NCBI GenBank assembly: GCA_003500135.1
Contig: DNTA01000060.1
Span: 1-32,640, forward strand
Length of the DNA: 32,640 nt
Origin: Cytophagales bacterium
GTDB taxonomy: Bacteria; Bacteroidota; Bacteroidia; Cytophagales; Cyclobacteriaceae
Reading direction: 5' to 3'
Part shown: one piece after another, positions 7,578-16,391 of the stretch
Numbering within the stretch: the stretch's first letter is position 1
How the letters are laid out: each line of letters opens with the position of its first letter
Made by a program: the position numbers and the translations under genes
The notes under the pieces: model-generated
Told to the model about the DNA's origin: nothing
Databases searched by the model: none
Seen by the model: the letters and a program-made list of their open reading frames with translations, nothing else

Positions 7578-9104
7578 CTACTCCAATTTTTCCAGCGCCG
7601 TTTCAATACGGTCGACTACTTCATCGCGACCTAAAACTGATAAAATCCCCATCAAATCAGGACCTGCGCCGGTACCGGTAACCGATACCCTAAGCGCCTG
7701 AAGGATTTTACCCATTTTTACGCCTTGTTCTTCCAATACTTTGTTTAACGTATTCAATGCTTCTTCCGGTGTTAAAATATCCACATTTTTTACTGCATTG
7801 GCAAACGCTTGTAGCACGCTTTTAGCTTCGTCATTCCATTTTTTTCGAATCACCTTTTCATCATACTCCACAGGTTTCGCAAAGAAATACATGCCTTTGG
7901 TCATAAATTCAGAAGGGAAGGTCACTCTTTCCTGCAATAGTGCACAAATGGTTTCGGCCTTTCCTGGTGTACATTCAATACCGGCTTCTTTCAGGTCTTT
8001 AAGTAGATATTCAGCCAGCTCACTGAGTGGTTTTGCTTTCATGTATTGTTGGTTGAACCACTTGGCCTTGTCGATATCAAATTTTGCCCCCGCCTTATTA
8101 ATGCGGTCGATACTAAATGCCTGGATGAGCTCTTCGGTATCAAATATTTCTTGTTCAGTCCCGGGATTCCAGCCTAAAAGGGCCAGGAAATTGATGACGC
8201 TTTCTTTAAAATAGCCCTGCTCTTTAAATCCAATCGATATTTCTCCCGAAACCGGATCAGCCCAATCCATAGGGAAAACCGGATACCCTTTTTTATCGGC
8301 ATCGCGCTTACTCAATTTTCCATTTCCGTCAGGCTTGAGCAGCAATGGTAAATGGGCAAATTGTGGCATGGTATCTTCCCAACCGAGGAATTGATAAAGA
8401 AGAACATGTAAGGGCGCCGATGGCAGCCACTCTTCACCCCGAATAACATGTGAAATTTCCATCATATGGTCGTCCACCACATTTGCCAGATGATAGGTCG
8501 GCATCCCGTCTGATTTTACCAGTATTTTATCATCAATGTTGCTTGAGTGCACTTTCACCCAGCCACGCACCATGTCATTGAGCCTTACTTCTTCGGCACG
8601 GGGTACTTTGAGCCTGATCACATACGGACCACCTGCGTTAATTCGCGACTGCACTTCATCTAAACTAAGTGTTAATGAGTTTTTCATGGAGCTACGCGTG
8701 ATGCTGTCATAAACCGGATTAGCAACTTTTGCAGCTTTTAACCTTTCACGCATGGCATCCAGTTCCTCCGGGGTATCAAATGCATAATAGGCTTTATCTT
8801 CATCAATAAGCCTTTGCGCCTCTTTCAGGTATAATTCTTTCCTTTCCGACTGCTTATATGGGCCGAAATTCCCTCCTTGCACGATGCCTTCATCCGGTGC
8901 GATGCCCAGCCAATCCAATGCATTTTGGATGTATTCCTCAGCGCCTTCTACATATCGCGTTTGATCGGTGTCTTCAATTCGTAAGACAAATGTCCCTTTG
9001 TTTTTTTTGGCAAACAGGTAATTATATAATGCTGTGCGAACACCTCCGATATGGAGCGCCCCGGTTGGGCTGGGTGCAAAACGGACACGTACTTCCTTAT
9101 TCAT
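7578..9104 (-). CDS. gltX: Glutamyl-tRNA synthetase
   Basis: This class I aminoacyl-tRNA synthetase of 508 residues charges tRNA(Glu) with glutamate. The HIGH-type motif is HIGG (residues 18-21) in PSPTGALHIGGVRTALYNYL, and the KMSKS-type motif is KLSKR near residue 264. Family stretches such as RIEDTDQTR, GWVKVHSSN, HVIRGEEWLPSAPLHVLLY and ALLGWNPGTEQE are all recognisable. The length is normal for a bacterial GltX (about 470-510). The C-terminal anticodon-binding helical region is present and ends in VVDRIETALEKLE. It is followed by a 64-residue protein two bases downstream. A TAATTTTG box lies 23 bases upstream of the ATG on the coding strand. Confidence 0.97.
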   Translation of the reverse strand: MNKEVRVRFAPSPTGALHIGGVRTALYNYLFAKKNKGTFVLRIEDTDQTRYVEGAEEYIQNALDWLGIAPDEGIVQGGNFGPYKQSERKELYLKEAQRLIDEDKAYYAFDTPEELDAMRERLKAAKVANPVYDSITRSSMKNSLTLSLDEVQSRINAGGPYVIRLKVPRAEEVRLNDMVRGWVKVHSSNIDDKILVKSDGMPTYHLANVVDDHMMEISHVIRGEEWLPSAPLHVLLYQFLGWEDTMPQFAHLPLLLKPDGNGKLSKRDADKKGYPVFPMDWADPVSGEISIGFKEQGYFKESVINFLALLGWNPGTEQEIFDTEELIQAFSIDRINKAGAKFDIDKAKWFNQQYMKAKPLSELAEYLLKDLKEAGIECTPGKAETICALLQERVTFPSEFMTKGMYFFAKPVEYDEKVIRKKWNDEAKSVLQAFANAVKNVDILTPEEALNTLNKVLEEQGVKMGKILQALRVSVTGTGAGPDLMGILSVLGRDEVVDRIETALEKLE

Positions 9105-9127
9105 GAATATTTTTTATTTCGTTGCCG

Positions 9128-9135
9128 CAAAATTA
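9128..9135 (-). promoter_or_regulatory. Candidate -7 box (TAATTTTG) for gltX
   Basis: Read on the minus strand, the box is TAATTTTG, an exact fit to TAnnTTTG. It ends 23 bases upstream of the gltX ATG, giving a short leader of about 15-20 bases. A clear TTTG -33 element is not visible at the expected distance. The same octamer occurs upstream of hemE and wzm, which slightly raises confidence. Confidence 0.4.
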
Positions 9136-9213
9136 CAAAAAGCATGGTAGGATGGTACTTTTTATCTCGCTTTCGAAGATAATTGGCTTCAACTATGCGA
9201 AATCAAATGGTAA

Positions 9214-9720
9214 TTACTTCATTTCCGGGTTATTGTTGGCTTTTTGTAAGGTCCTTTTCAGTGTGCTTCTCGATTTTCTTGCCTGCATTTTAAAGTTTTC
9301 AACTGCAATAATATAATTGACGATCCCAAAGCTTAAAGCAATGGCTGCATAAAAAAACTCCTGGTAAGGAATAGCGAAAAACAAGGTGGCGCCAAGTGCA
9401 ATCAGAGACCAAAACAATAACAAGCGCTTTGTGGCAGGGAAAAGCTCATAGTGCAAAACCAAATTACACTTTCCTGCTTCTTCTGCGATGATCCCATTAA
9501 CCAATGGGATGAAATTATTGGGCCTTTTTAATAATAAAGCAATTTTGAAAGCATCCGGTTCGAGACTGCCATGGAACCAGTATTGCTTTTTAGTGCCTTT
9601 TTGCTGATCTAATTTGCTGGTTTTAACCTCATCAATGATAGTGGCCGACTCAAGCCTGTCCAGCAAATCTTTGCTATTACACTGTATTTCCAGTGTTTCC
9701 TGTTTAGTGGGAAAAAACAT
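9214..9720 (-). CDS. Two-helix membrane protein of unknown function
   Basis: This 168-residue protein has a soluble N-terminal region (~1-100) and two adjacent hydrophobic segments (about LLLFWSLIALGATLFFAIP at ~104-122 and FFYAAIALSFGIVNYIIA at ~126-143). A basic tail follows (KMQARKSRSTLKRTLQK). No catalytic motif is evident. The first half has a mixed alpha/beta look, including QYWFHGSLEPDAFKIALLLKR. The gene is three bases downstream of the RidA gene on the same strand, so the two form a small operon. It could be an inner-membrane hairpin with both termini in the cytoplasm. I do not recognise the family. Confidence 0.7.
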   Translation of the reverse strand: MFFPTKQETLEIQCNSKDLLDRLESATIIDEVKTSKLDQQKGTKKQYWFHGSLEPDAFKIALLLKRPNNFIPLVNGIIAEEAGKCNLVLHYELFPATKRLLLFWSLIALGATLFFAIPYQEFFYAAIALSFGIVNYIIAVENFKMQARKSRSTLKRTLQKANNNPEMK

Positions 9721-9723
9721 TTG

Positions 9724-10107
9724 TTATTCCTTAACTGCAATGCAGGAAATCTCCACATTTACGTTTTTAGGAAGCCCTGAAACCTCCACCGTTTCTCTTG
9801 CAGGTGGGTTTTCATGAAAATACTTGCCATAAATCGTATTAATTGTTTCGAAATACCCCATATCTTTTACAAAAATTGAGCATTTGACCACATGGGAAAA
9901 ATCCATTCCGGCAGCATTTAAAATTGCCCAAAGATTTTTCATTACCTGGTCCGTTTCGTCCGATATATCATTTGTGATCAGTTCCCCAGTTGCCGGGTCA
10001 AAAGCAATTTGTCCTGAAATGAACAATGTGTTACCTACCATTATACCCTGGCTATAAGACCCTATCGGACTTGGGGCTTTGTCGGAATAAATAATTGTTT
10101 TATTCAT
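9724..10107 (-). CDS. ridA: RidA family 2-iminobutanoate/2-iminopropanoate deaminase
   Basis: This 127-residue protein is full length for the RidA/YjgF/UK114 family, which hydrolyses reactive enamine/imine intermediates released by pyridoxal phosphate enzymes. The family signature is visible at the C-terminus: PPARETVEVSGLPKNVNVEI, with Arg104 (substrate carboxylate binding) and Glu119 (water activation). The N-terminal SPIGSYSQGI and GNTLFISGQIAFDP are also typical. It acts in the cytoplasm as a trimer. It is the first gene of a two-gene minus-strand unit with the downstream membrane protein and is divergent from hemE. Confidence 0.93.
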   Translation of the reverse strand: MNKTIIYSDKAPSPIGSYSQGIMVGNTLFISGQIAFDPATGELITNDISDETDQVMKNLWAILNAAGMDFSHVVKCSIFVKDMGYFETINTIYGKYFHENPPARETVEVSGLPKNVNVEISCIAVKE

Positions 10108-10134
10108 TTGTTTAGGCTTTCAGTGTTGTATGCT

Positions 10135-10142
10135 TAATTTTG
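10135..10142 (+). promoter_or_regulatory. Candidate -7 box (TAATTTTG) for hemE
   Basis: TAATTTTG on the plus strand fits TAnnTTTG exactly. A TTTG sits at 10107-10110, 24 bases upstream, slightly longer than the usual -33/-7 spacing. The predicted leader to the ATG at 10205 is about 55 bases. It includes an imperfect palindrome at 10158-10173 (AGGCAATGCAATGCCT, outer 5 bp pairing) whose role is unknown. Confidence 0.4.
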
Positions 10143-10204
10143 CCAAACTTTTTTTAAAGGCAATGCAATGCCTAAATTAGTTTTTATTCAAATTGAAAAA
10201 AAGC

Positions 10205-11263
10205 ATGGCGCCAAAAAATGATTTGTTGCTTCGGGCAGCCAGGGGTGAAAAAACAGAAAGGACACCGGTGTGGGTAATGCGACAGGCCGGCAGGATATTA
10301 AAAGAGTACCGAGACGTGCGCTCCCGGTTATCCGGATTTATTGAACTGGTAAAAACACCTGAACGAGCAGCTGAAGTTACCCTACAGCCTGTTGACATTT
10401 TGGGTGTGGATGCCGCCATCATTTTTTCCGATATTCTGGTTATACCCGAAGCGATGGGCCTGCCCTATGAAATGATTGAAAGTCGCGGCCCAGTATTTCC
10501 CGAGACGATCAGTAGCGAGAAAGATCTGGAAAAACTTCGTATTGCCGAAGCTGAAAGCCTGGGATACGTAGCTGAAGCTATTGCGTTGACCAAAAAAGAA
10601 TTAAATGGGCGAGCGCCATTAATTGGTTTTGCCGGAGCGCCATGGACCATTTTTGCCTATATGACAGAAGGAGGTGGCAGCAAAACGTTTTCCAAAGCAC
10701 GCCGAATGCTTTACAATGCACCGGGGTTTTCGAACAAGCTCCTGCAAATGATCACCGAAAGTACTATTGCCTACCTTAAATCGCAGATTGCGGCAGGCGC
10801 TGATATAGTACAGGTATTCGATTCGTGGGCTGGTATTTTGCCTGAAGCGCATTATGAAGCGTTTTCCATGCCTTACATCCGGCAAATATGTGATGCCATC
10901 GACGAGGTACCGGTTATCATTTTCGCTAAAGGCGCTTATAATTCAAGGGCCTCTATTGCAAAAACGAGCTGCTCGGTTATGGGCCTTGATTGGAATATGA
11001 ACATTTTAGAAACCAGGGAATTGTCGTTGGGCAAAACGCTACAGGGCAACCTAGATCCGGCAACGTTGTATGCGGATTTTAAAGAGGTCGAGCGCCAAAC
11101 CAAAAAAATGCTCGATCAGTTTGGTTTTGAAAAGCACATCGCCAATTTGGGGCATGGTGTTTATCCGGATATCGATCCGGAAAAGGTAAAGTGTTTTATT
11201 GATGTTGTCAAAAACTACTCTGAGCAAAAGTTGTCAAAAGGAAGGGATAATACTTCATTATAA
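10205..11263 (+). CDS. hemE: Uroporphyrinogen decarboxylase
   Basis: HemE removes four acetate carboxyls from uroporphyrinogen III to give coproporphyrinogen III in cytoplasmic haem synthesis. Family hallmarks are the N-terminal [17 protein letters not shown] and the central [29 protein letters not shown] and the C-terminal [15 protein letters not shown] are also present. I chose ATG 10205 ([15 protein letters not shown]), giving 352 residues, because this fits how family members begin. A TTG at 10193 would add four residues and cannot be excluded. The gene stands alone on the plus strand, with a candidate promoter at 10135-10142, and is convergent with the SNF2 helicase gene. Confidence 0.95.
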   Translation: MAPKNDLLLRAARGEKTERTPVWVMRQAGRILKEYRDVRSRLSGFIELVKTPERAAEVTLQPVDILGVDAAIIFSDILVIPEAMGLPYEMIESRGPVFPETISSEKDLEKLRIAEAESLGYVAEAIALTKKELNGRAPLIGFAGAPWTIFAYMTEGGGSKTFSKARRMLYNAPGFSNKLLQMITESTIAYLKSQIAAGADIVQVFDSWAGILPEAHYEAFSMPYIRQICDAIDEVPVIIFAKGAYNSRASIAKTSCSVMGLDWNMNILETRELSLGKTLQGNLDPATLYADFKEVERQTKKMLDQFGFEKHIANLGHGVYPDIDPEKVKCFIDVVKNYSEQKLSKGRDNTSL

Positions 11264-11320
11264 AGTTTTCGGTTTTGTTCCAATATCGAGGTAAATCTTA
11301 GAGGAAATATAATTGCTATT

Positions 11321-14300
11321 TTATGAAAACAGATCTTTAATATCCTCAAACGACAATTTTTTCACGAAACTTTCTTCGGCCTGAATGATATCGGCAGCTA
11401 TGGCTTTTTTCTTTTCCTGGTAATTCAGGATTTTTTCTTCAATGGTATCTTTGCAGATCATACGATAGGCAAATACCTTCTTATCCTGGCCAATACGGTA
11501 AGTTCGGTCAATGGCCTGTTCTTCTACGGCAGGGTTCCACCAGGGATCTACTAAAAACACATAATCCGCGGCAGTAAGGTTGAGCCCTGTACCCCCGGCC
11601 TTCAAGCTGATCAAAAACACCCTGCAGTTTTCATCCTCCTGAAACCGCTCTACGCTTTGTTTCCTGGCCTTTTTGGTTGATTTGCCATCCAAGTATTCAT
11701 ATAAAACACCATCATGATCGAGTGCTTTTTGGATAATTTTTAGCATAGACACAAACTGAGAAAACACTACAATTTTATGCTTTCCGGTTTTCTCCTCAAT
11801 GTTTCGCAGAAGTTCTTCTACCTTAATGGATACCGATCCGTAATCCTCATCTCCTGAAAGGAGTTCTGGAGAGTCACAAATCTGACGCAATTTCATCAGG
11901 CCTTCAATAACGTAGATCTTGCTTTTTTCCAGTCCGTCTTCTTCAATTTTACCCATAAGCATATTGCGGTATTTGTTTCGAAAAGCATCATATACCTGGC
12001 GTTGTTCTTTCTCCATGGTACAGAATAATACATCCTCAGTTTTGGGAGGCAATTCCTTGGCTACCTGTTCTTTTGTCCGTCTGATCAGAAATGGACTGAT
12101 CATTTTACGTAATTCTCCGGCAACCTGCCCGTTACCATCCCGGTCAATAGGTTGGCTGAACTGGTCCTTGAAAGACTTCATGTTGCCAAGAAGTCCCGGA
12201 TTTACAAAATGCATCTGGGCATACAGGTCAAAGGTATTATTTTCAATCGGCGTACCTGTCATGGCAATTTTGTTTTTGGCTTTCAACAGGCATACCGATT
12301 TAAATCGTAGCGACTGCGGATTTTTAATGGCTTGGGATTCGTCAATGATCACATAATTGAAGGTTATTTCTTTGAGCCATTCGATATCATTTGCCACCAT
12401 ACCATAAGTAGTAATGATCACATCATTTCCTTTAAAAACTTTTTTGTTTTGTCCCCTATTCGGGCCATAATGAAAATAGGCGGGCAAGGAAGGGCAGAAT
12501 TTCTCGATTTCGTTTTCCCAGTTAAACATGAGCGTCGTGGGCACTACGATCAGGCTCGGCGTTTTACTTTTACGGATTGACAGGAAGGTAAGTATTTGAA
12601 GGGTTTTACCAAGCCCCATATCATCTGCTAAAATGCCTCCCCACCCAAATTGGTGAAGGAAATTAAGCCAATTGACCCCCTCCTTTTGATAATGCCTCAA
12701 TTCTGCCCTGATAGTTTGCGGAACTTTTACCTTACTGATCGATTTAAACGACTTCAACTTCCGCTTTTTCTCCAGGAGCGCCTTATGCACCTCTTCATTA
12801 TCGATATTGTCAAAAAGTTCTTCAATTATAAGGAACTTTTGGGAGCTGATCTTCAGGTCTTGACCTTTCACATCACCGTGCCTGAACATTTTTGAAAATC
12901 TCTTAAGCCACTCTGAAGGCAGAATACCCATACTACCATCACTCAGCTTTACATATCGGTTTTGCTTCAAAACTGCTCTCTTGACCTCATTTAAGCTTAC
13001 GGTAAGATCTCCAAATTTGACATCGATATGCACATCAAACCAATCCTGCCCCGAGGATATGCTGGTTTGAATTTTTGCTTTGTAGGGATTATACTTAAAG
13101 TGTTCCAATTCATTGAGCCCCAGCACCTCAATTCCCCTATCATTCAGTTTTTCGAACGCATCAAAAAACCATTCATCTTCCATCATTTCATTCACCTTGA
13201 GATGATAAAAATCTTCTGGAAATTGCTTTTTGAATTTAGGATGTAATTCCCTTACCAAATTATGCATTTCCAATTCATATTGCTCATCGCGCTCGACAAC
13301 ATTCATTTCGTCATTATTATAAAAAACGCGGTTACCCTTTTTCAATATATTCACCTCCATTTCTTCTCCATATTTGACAAAGGGCCTGAACAATACAAAC
13401 TGGCCCAAACCTGATATATAAAGCTTCTTTTTAATAGGCGCCATATTCAATTGTTTTATCATCGAACCTTTATTGGTTTCCTTAATTAAGAAATTTTCAC
13501 TTAGGGGCGTCACAAAGTCTTTAATAAACATTTCGGTGTGAGTGACCCTCATTTTTTTCACTGGCTGTATTAGCAATTCCTCCATCATAACCAGGGTTGT
13601 AATGTCCTGCGCGAGATATAGACCGTCGCGGCGCTCAAAAAACAGTGGTAGCTTCGGCTGTGATTTTGACTTAGTAAGATCGAAAACTATCCGTTCACCG
13701 TCAAGCACAATTACCGGGACCAATGATACAAACTTGTCATCTTTGCTTAATTCGTATTCAATTTTATAAAATCTATTATTGAGTTGAACCTGATTGAGAT
13801 TACCCCTTTTGATTTTTATGTTGCCATCATCATGCCAGTCTGAACCGACCTGAAAATAAGTAAACGTATTTTTTTCTAAATTCGAAAATAGCTCACGAAG
13901 TACTGGTTGAAGCTCATGGTCCGGCTTAAGTATATAACCATTTTGCTTCCGCGTTTTGGCCTGGTTGGTTAGTTCTACCAACTTTTTTTGCGTACCATAG
14001 TAATCAACGAAATTCTCTGGCGCCACTCTATTGAAATTTGATATCAGTCGATCCCCATTTTTATTTAACTTGGCCGTAAAGCAATCAATCGATAGCAGGG
14101 TGTTCCCTTCCCAGTTAAAGGTTAGCGCCAATCCAAATCCCGATTTTGATTCATCAGGGCCTCCAATCGGCTCCGGCAATAATTTCTCAGGTGATAAACG
14201 ATCGTTTTCAAATCTAAAAATTTCTTCCTTGGTTTTCTGGAACAACTCATCTTCAATTGGCAATAGTCCCTGGTAGAAATCGGAGAATTGGAACACGAGG

Positions 14301-15031
14301 TTTCCCTGATGCCCAATTACCTTAATATGATTTATTGCTTCTTCCTTCTCAGTAAGACCAAACTTTTTGCCATAGTTCAACTTCTTTTCATTTCTGATTT
14401 CTGGATCAAGAAAATTGAAAAAACCTGGGTTTTGTTGTACTTCGATACCAAATAATAGTAATGCTTTTATGTGTCTACAAAAGGTCATTTTACTTTTGCA
14501 AGTGCAATCCAGCTTCATGCCTTTTGGGCTATAGCGGCAACGAACCAAATGTTTATTGTAGGGGTATTCGTAATCGTGGATAAAAAACTCGGCAACATCG
14601 CTGTCATTGTATGACTTTAAGCTAACATTCTGACTAAGGATTTTTACAAAGGGATCATTAAGTTCATCAGAACTTATTTCTTTTATACGATCTTTGGTAA
14701 GATGGCGAAAATCAGCAATGACTGGAGGTTGACGTAAATCAGACGTTTTCCTATCTCCGAAGTCTTCTTGAAATTTTAATAAAACAGCAATGATGTGCTT
14801 ACAAACCCCTTTGTAACTGTAAGGACAGTCGCATGAAGTAGATATCTTTTTTTTGCCCGAGAAAGTGATTTCAACAGTATACAGTCGATTTCCAAGTACT
14901 TTGGCAGTAATCTTCCCGGTATTTTCATAGAAATGAAATTCGCGGACCATGCTGTTCCTTAGCAATTCATTGGCCCGCACAAGACTAGCGTCCGTAGAAT
15001 TTTTTGCAATAAAATCCCAAATAAAACCCAT
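11321..15031 (-). CDS. SNF2-family DNA helicase/translocase with tandem SWIM zinc fingers
   Basis: This 1236-residue protein carries a C-terminal SNF2 ATPase core. Motif I is DDMGLGKT near residue 807, motif II is the DEAH-like DESQ near 897, motif III is MTGTPIENN, and motif VI is QAIDRTYRIGQ near 1174. The N-terminus holds two SWIM fingers: Cys67, Cys69, Cys77, His79 and Cys176, Cys178, Cys185, His187 (CxCx(6-7)CxH). A long middle region (~200-780) of unknown fold links them to the motor. SWIM/SNF2 proteins are widespread in bacteria and are thought to move along or remodel protein-DNA complexes, with SWIM fingers binding DNA or protein. The gene stands alone. A perfect 14-bp palindrome lies just upstream (15037-15050). 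Confidence 0.92.
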   Translation of the reverse strand: MGFIWDFIAKNSTDASLVRANELLRNSMVREFHFYENTGKITAKVLGNRLYTVEITFSGKKKISTSCDCPYSYKGVCKHIIAVLLKFQEDFGDRKTSDLRQPPVIADFRHLTKDRIKEISSDELNDPFVKILSQNVSLKSYNDSDVAEFFIHDYEYPYNKHLVRCRYSPKGMKLDCTCKSKMTFCRHIKALLLFGIEVQQNPGFFNFLDPEIRNEKKLNYGKKFGLTEKEEAINHIKVIGHQGNLVFQFSDFYQGLLPIEDELFQKTKEEIFRFENDRLSPEKLLPEPIGGPDESKSGFGLALTFNWEGNTLLSIDCFTAKLNKNGDRLISNFNRVAPENFVDYYGTQKKLVELTNQAKTRKQNGYILKPDHELQPVLRELFSNLEKNTFTYFQVGSDWHDDGNIKIKRGNLNQVQLNNRFYKIEYELSKDDKFVSLVPVIVLDGERIVFDLTKSKSQPKLPLFFERRDGLYLAQDITTLVMMEELLIQPVKKMRVTHTEMFIKDFVTPLSENFLIKETNKGSMIKQLNMAPIKKKLYISGLGQFVLFRPFVKYGEEMEVNILKKGNRVFYNNDEMNVVERDEQYELEMHNLVRELHPKFKKQFPEDFYHLKVNEMMEDEWFFDAFEKLNDRGIEVLGLNELEHFKYNPYKAKIQTSISSGQDWFDVHIDVKFGDLTVSLNEVKRAVLKQNRYVKLSDGSMGILPSEWLKRFSKMFRHGDVKGQDLKISSQKFLIIEELFDNIDNEEVHKALLEKKRKLKSFKSISKVKVPQTIRAELRHYQKEGVNWLNFLHQFGWGGILADDMGLGKTLQILTFLSIRKSKTPSLIVVPTTLMFNWENEIEKFCPSLPAYFHYGPNRGQNKKVFKGNDVIITTYGMVANDIEWLKEITFNYVIIDESQAIKNPQSLRFKSVCLLKAKNKIAMTGTPIENNTFDLYAQMHFVNPGLLGNMKSFKDQFSQPIDRDGNGQVAGELRKMISPFLIRRTKEQVAKELPPKTEDVLFCTMEKEQRQVYDAFRNKYRNMLMGKIEEDGLEKSKIYVIEGLMKLRQICDSPELLSGDEDYGSVSIKVEELLRNIEEKTGKHKIVVFSQFVSMLKIIQKALDHDGVLYEYLDGKSTKKARKQSVERFQEDENCRVFLISLKAGGTGLNLTAADYVFLVDPWWNPAVEEQAIDRTYRIGQDKKVFAYRMICKDTIEEKILNYQEKKKAIAADIIQAEESFVKKLSFEDIKDLFS

Positions 15032-15036
15032 GTCAC

Positions 15037-15050
15037 GAAATTATAATTTC
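15037..15050. repeat. 14-bp perfect palindrome upstream of the SNF2 gene
   Basis: GAAATTATAATTTC reads the same on both strands and begins six bases before the start codon of the SNF2 gene. It might be an operator, but an AT-rich palindrome of this length is weak evidence by itself. The surrounding 15,032-15,177 gap holds no other feature I can support. Confidence 0.3.
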
Positions 15051-15177
15051 TATTTCTAAAATTCTAAAATGTAGGACAAATCTTATTAACTCAACCCATG
15101 ATAAAAAGCAGAAAATAAAGGCATGACTGTAATGTGATTGAATTACAATAAAAGGTATTTAAAATGAATTTTCAACG

Positions 15178-16371
15178 TCAGCAATGCCCGGATAATATAT
15201 GAATAACCTCCTGATACACCTCTTTGGTGCGATTGGGGTTTCGGTATTTAATGGCCATTTGTCGTATTTCCTCTTTCTTATTGGCTTGAATAAGTTTTTC
15301 GAGTTGGGGAAAATATTTTTCCGGTTGGTCAATATCTTCCATCACGACCCCCAGCCCTGTTTCTTTTAATATTTGACTGTCGTCCCCTATCCCATCCGGA
15401 ATAATAACCGGCAATCCACATGCCCAGTACTCGCCGTTTTTGATGGGACTGAGATACTTTTTTGAATGTCCGGGTCGATACAGAGAAAAAGCGAAATTGG
15501 CAGCATTCAGAAAGTTCGGTACCTCTTCCGGTGAAGCCTTAAATACTTTTGCAGACTCAAGTGGGATATTGAAAAATTCTAATTGTTTTTTGATCCATTC
15601 AGCGTTTTGCGGGGTAAGAATGATCAGCTTAAAATTCTTCCCGAAATATTCTTCTGCTTTTTTGAACAGCATAAACGCCTCACTTTTCCAATAAATATCA
15701 CCAAATTTACCGACGTAAATGCCAACCACTTCTTTCTCAGAAATATTTAACTGTCTTCGGACCTCAATTCCATTTTTCTGGTCAATTGTAAATTTGGAAA
15801 GCTGAACTTCGCAGGGCTGCAACAATATTTTTTCTTCTTGAATGTTTTGTTGGATCAGTTTTTGGCGATAATTATTGGCAACAGGCAGCAGGAATGCCGC
15901 ATGCTTTTGGATCTGCTTTTCCCAATATTTCTGCATAATATACCGTGGATCAAAAGAAGACCAGGTATCCGAATCCAGCATATATTGGGCATGAGGCTCA
16001 AAAGATTCTACAGAAAACGGAATGCTGGTTTTCTTAAATACCAGATAACCCAAAGCACCGGCAGGCGCACCACGGCAGATCATATGATCAATTTTATATT
16101 GCTTGCATATTTCTACAAGCCGTTTGGGAAAAAGGTAAAAATCGTACCATTTGTTTAGTATATTCGGTTTAAGGTTTTTGGAATGTAAAGGAATGTGCAG
16201 GAGTTTTGAATGATTTAAATTTACGGGTTCAATGTATTCTTCTCTTTCGATGCTGGTGAATATTAGCTGGTCAACCTGATCCATTTCGGCCAAGGCCTGA
16301 AGATGTGGCATAATGGTGGATTGGGTAAGCCCATCATTTAAAGACCAATAACCGATGAAAAGGATGTTCAT
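15178..16371 (-). CDS. Glycosyltransferase, GT4-like (GT-B fold)
   Basis: This 397-residue protein begins with a typical GT-B N-terminal strand and glycine turn (MNILFIGYWSLNDG). The C-terminal half resembles the nucleotide-sugar-binding Rossmann lobe. GIYVGKFGDIYW starts that lobe, and YLSPIKNGEYWACGLPVIIPD holds the acidic/E-x7-E-like region where family 4 retaining enzymes bind the donor. No membrane segment is evident. It is the last gene of the minus-strand polysaccharide cluster. Its start is only 20 bases from that of the divergent methyltransferase gene. Base composition is intermediate (one 60-base line hand-counted at 47% GC, another at 30%), less AT-rich than its upstream neighbours. 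The sugar is unknown. Confidence 0.8.
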   Translation of the reverse strand: MNILFIGYWSLNDGLTQSTIMPHLQALAEMDQVDQLIFTSIEREEYIEPVNLNHSKLLHIPLHSKNLKPNILNKWYDFYLFPKRLVEICKQYKIDHMICRGAPAGALGYLVFKKTSIPFSVESFEPHAQYMLDSDTWSSFDPRYIMQKYWEKQIQKHAAFLLPVANNYRQKLIQQNIQEEKILLQPCEVQLSKFTIDQKNGIEVRRQLNISEKEVVGIYVGKFGDIYWKSEAFMLFKKAEEYFGKNFKLIILTPQNAEWIKKQLEFFNIPLESAKVFKASPEEVPNFLNAANFAFSLYRPGHSKKYLSPIKNGEYWACGLPVIIPDGIGDDSQILKETGLGVVMEDIDQPEKYFPQLEKLIQANKKEEIRQMAIKYRNPNRTKEVYQEVIHILSGHC

Positions 16372-16391
16372 TTAATTTTAAATTGTCTTTA

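Noticed and set aside
7741..8214. Plus-strand open frame of 157 codons opposite gltX
   Set aside because: It lies wholly antisense to a well-supported gltX gene, has low-complexity composition typical of a shadow frame, and shows no domain.
11919..12356. 145-codon plus-strand frame opposite the SNF2 gene
   Set aside because: It is antisense to the SNF2 motor core motifs, so it is a mirror of that gene.
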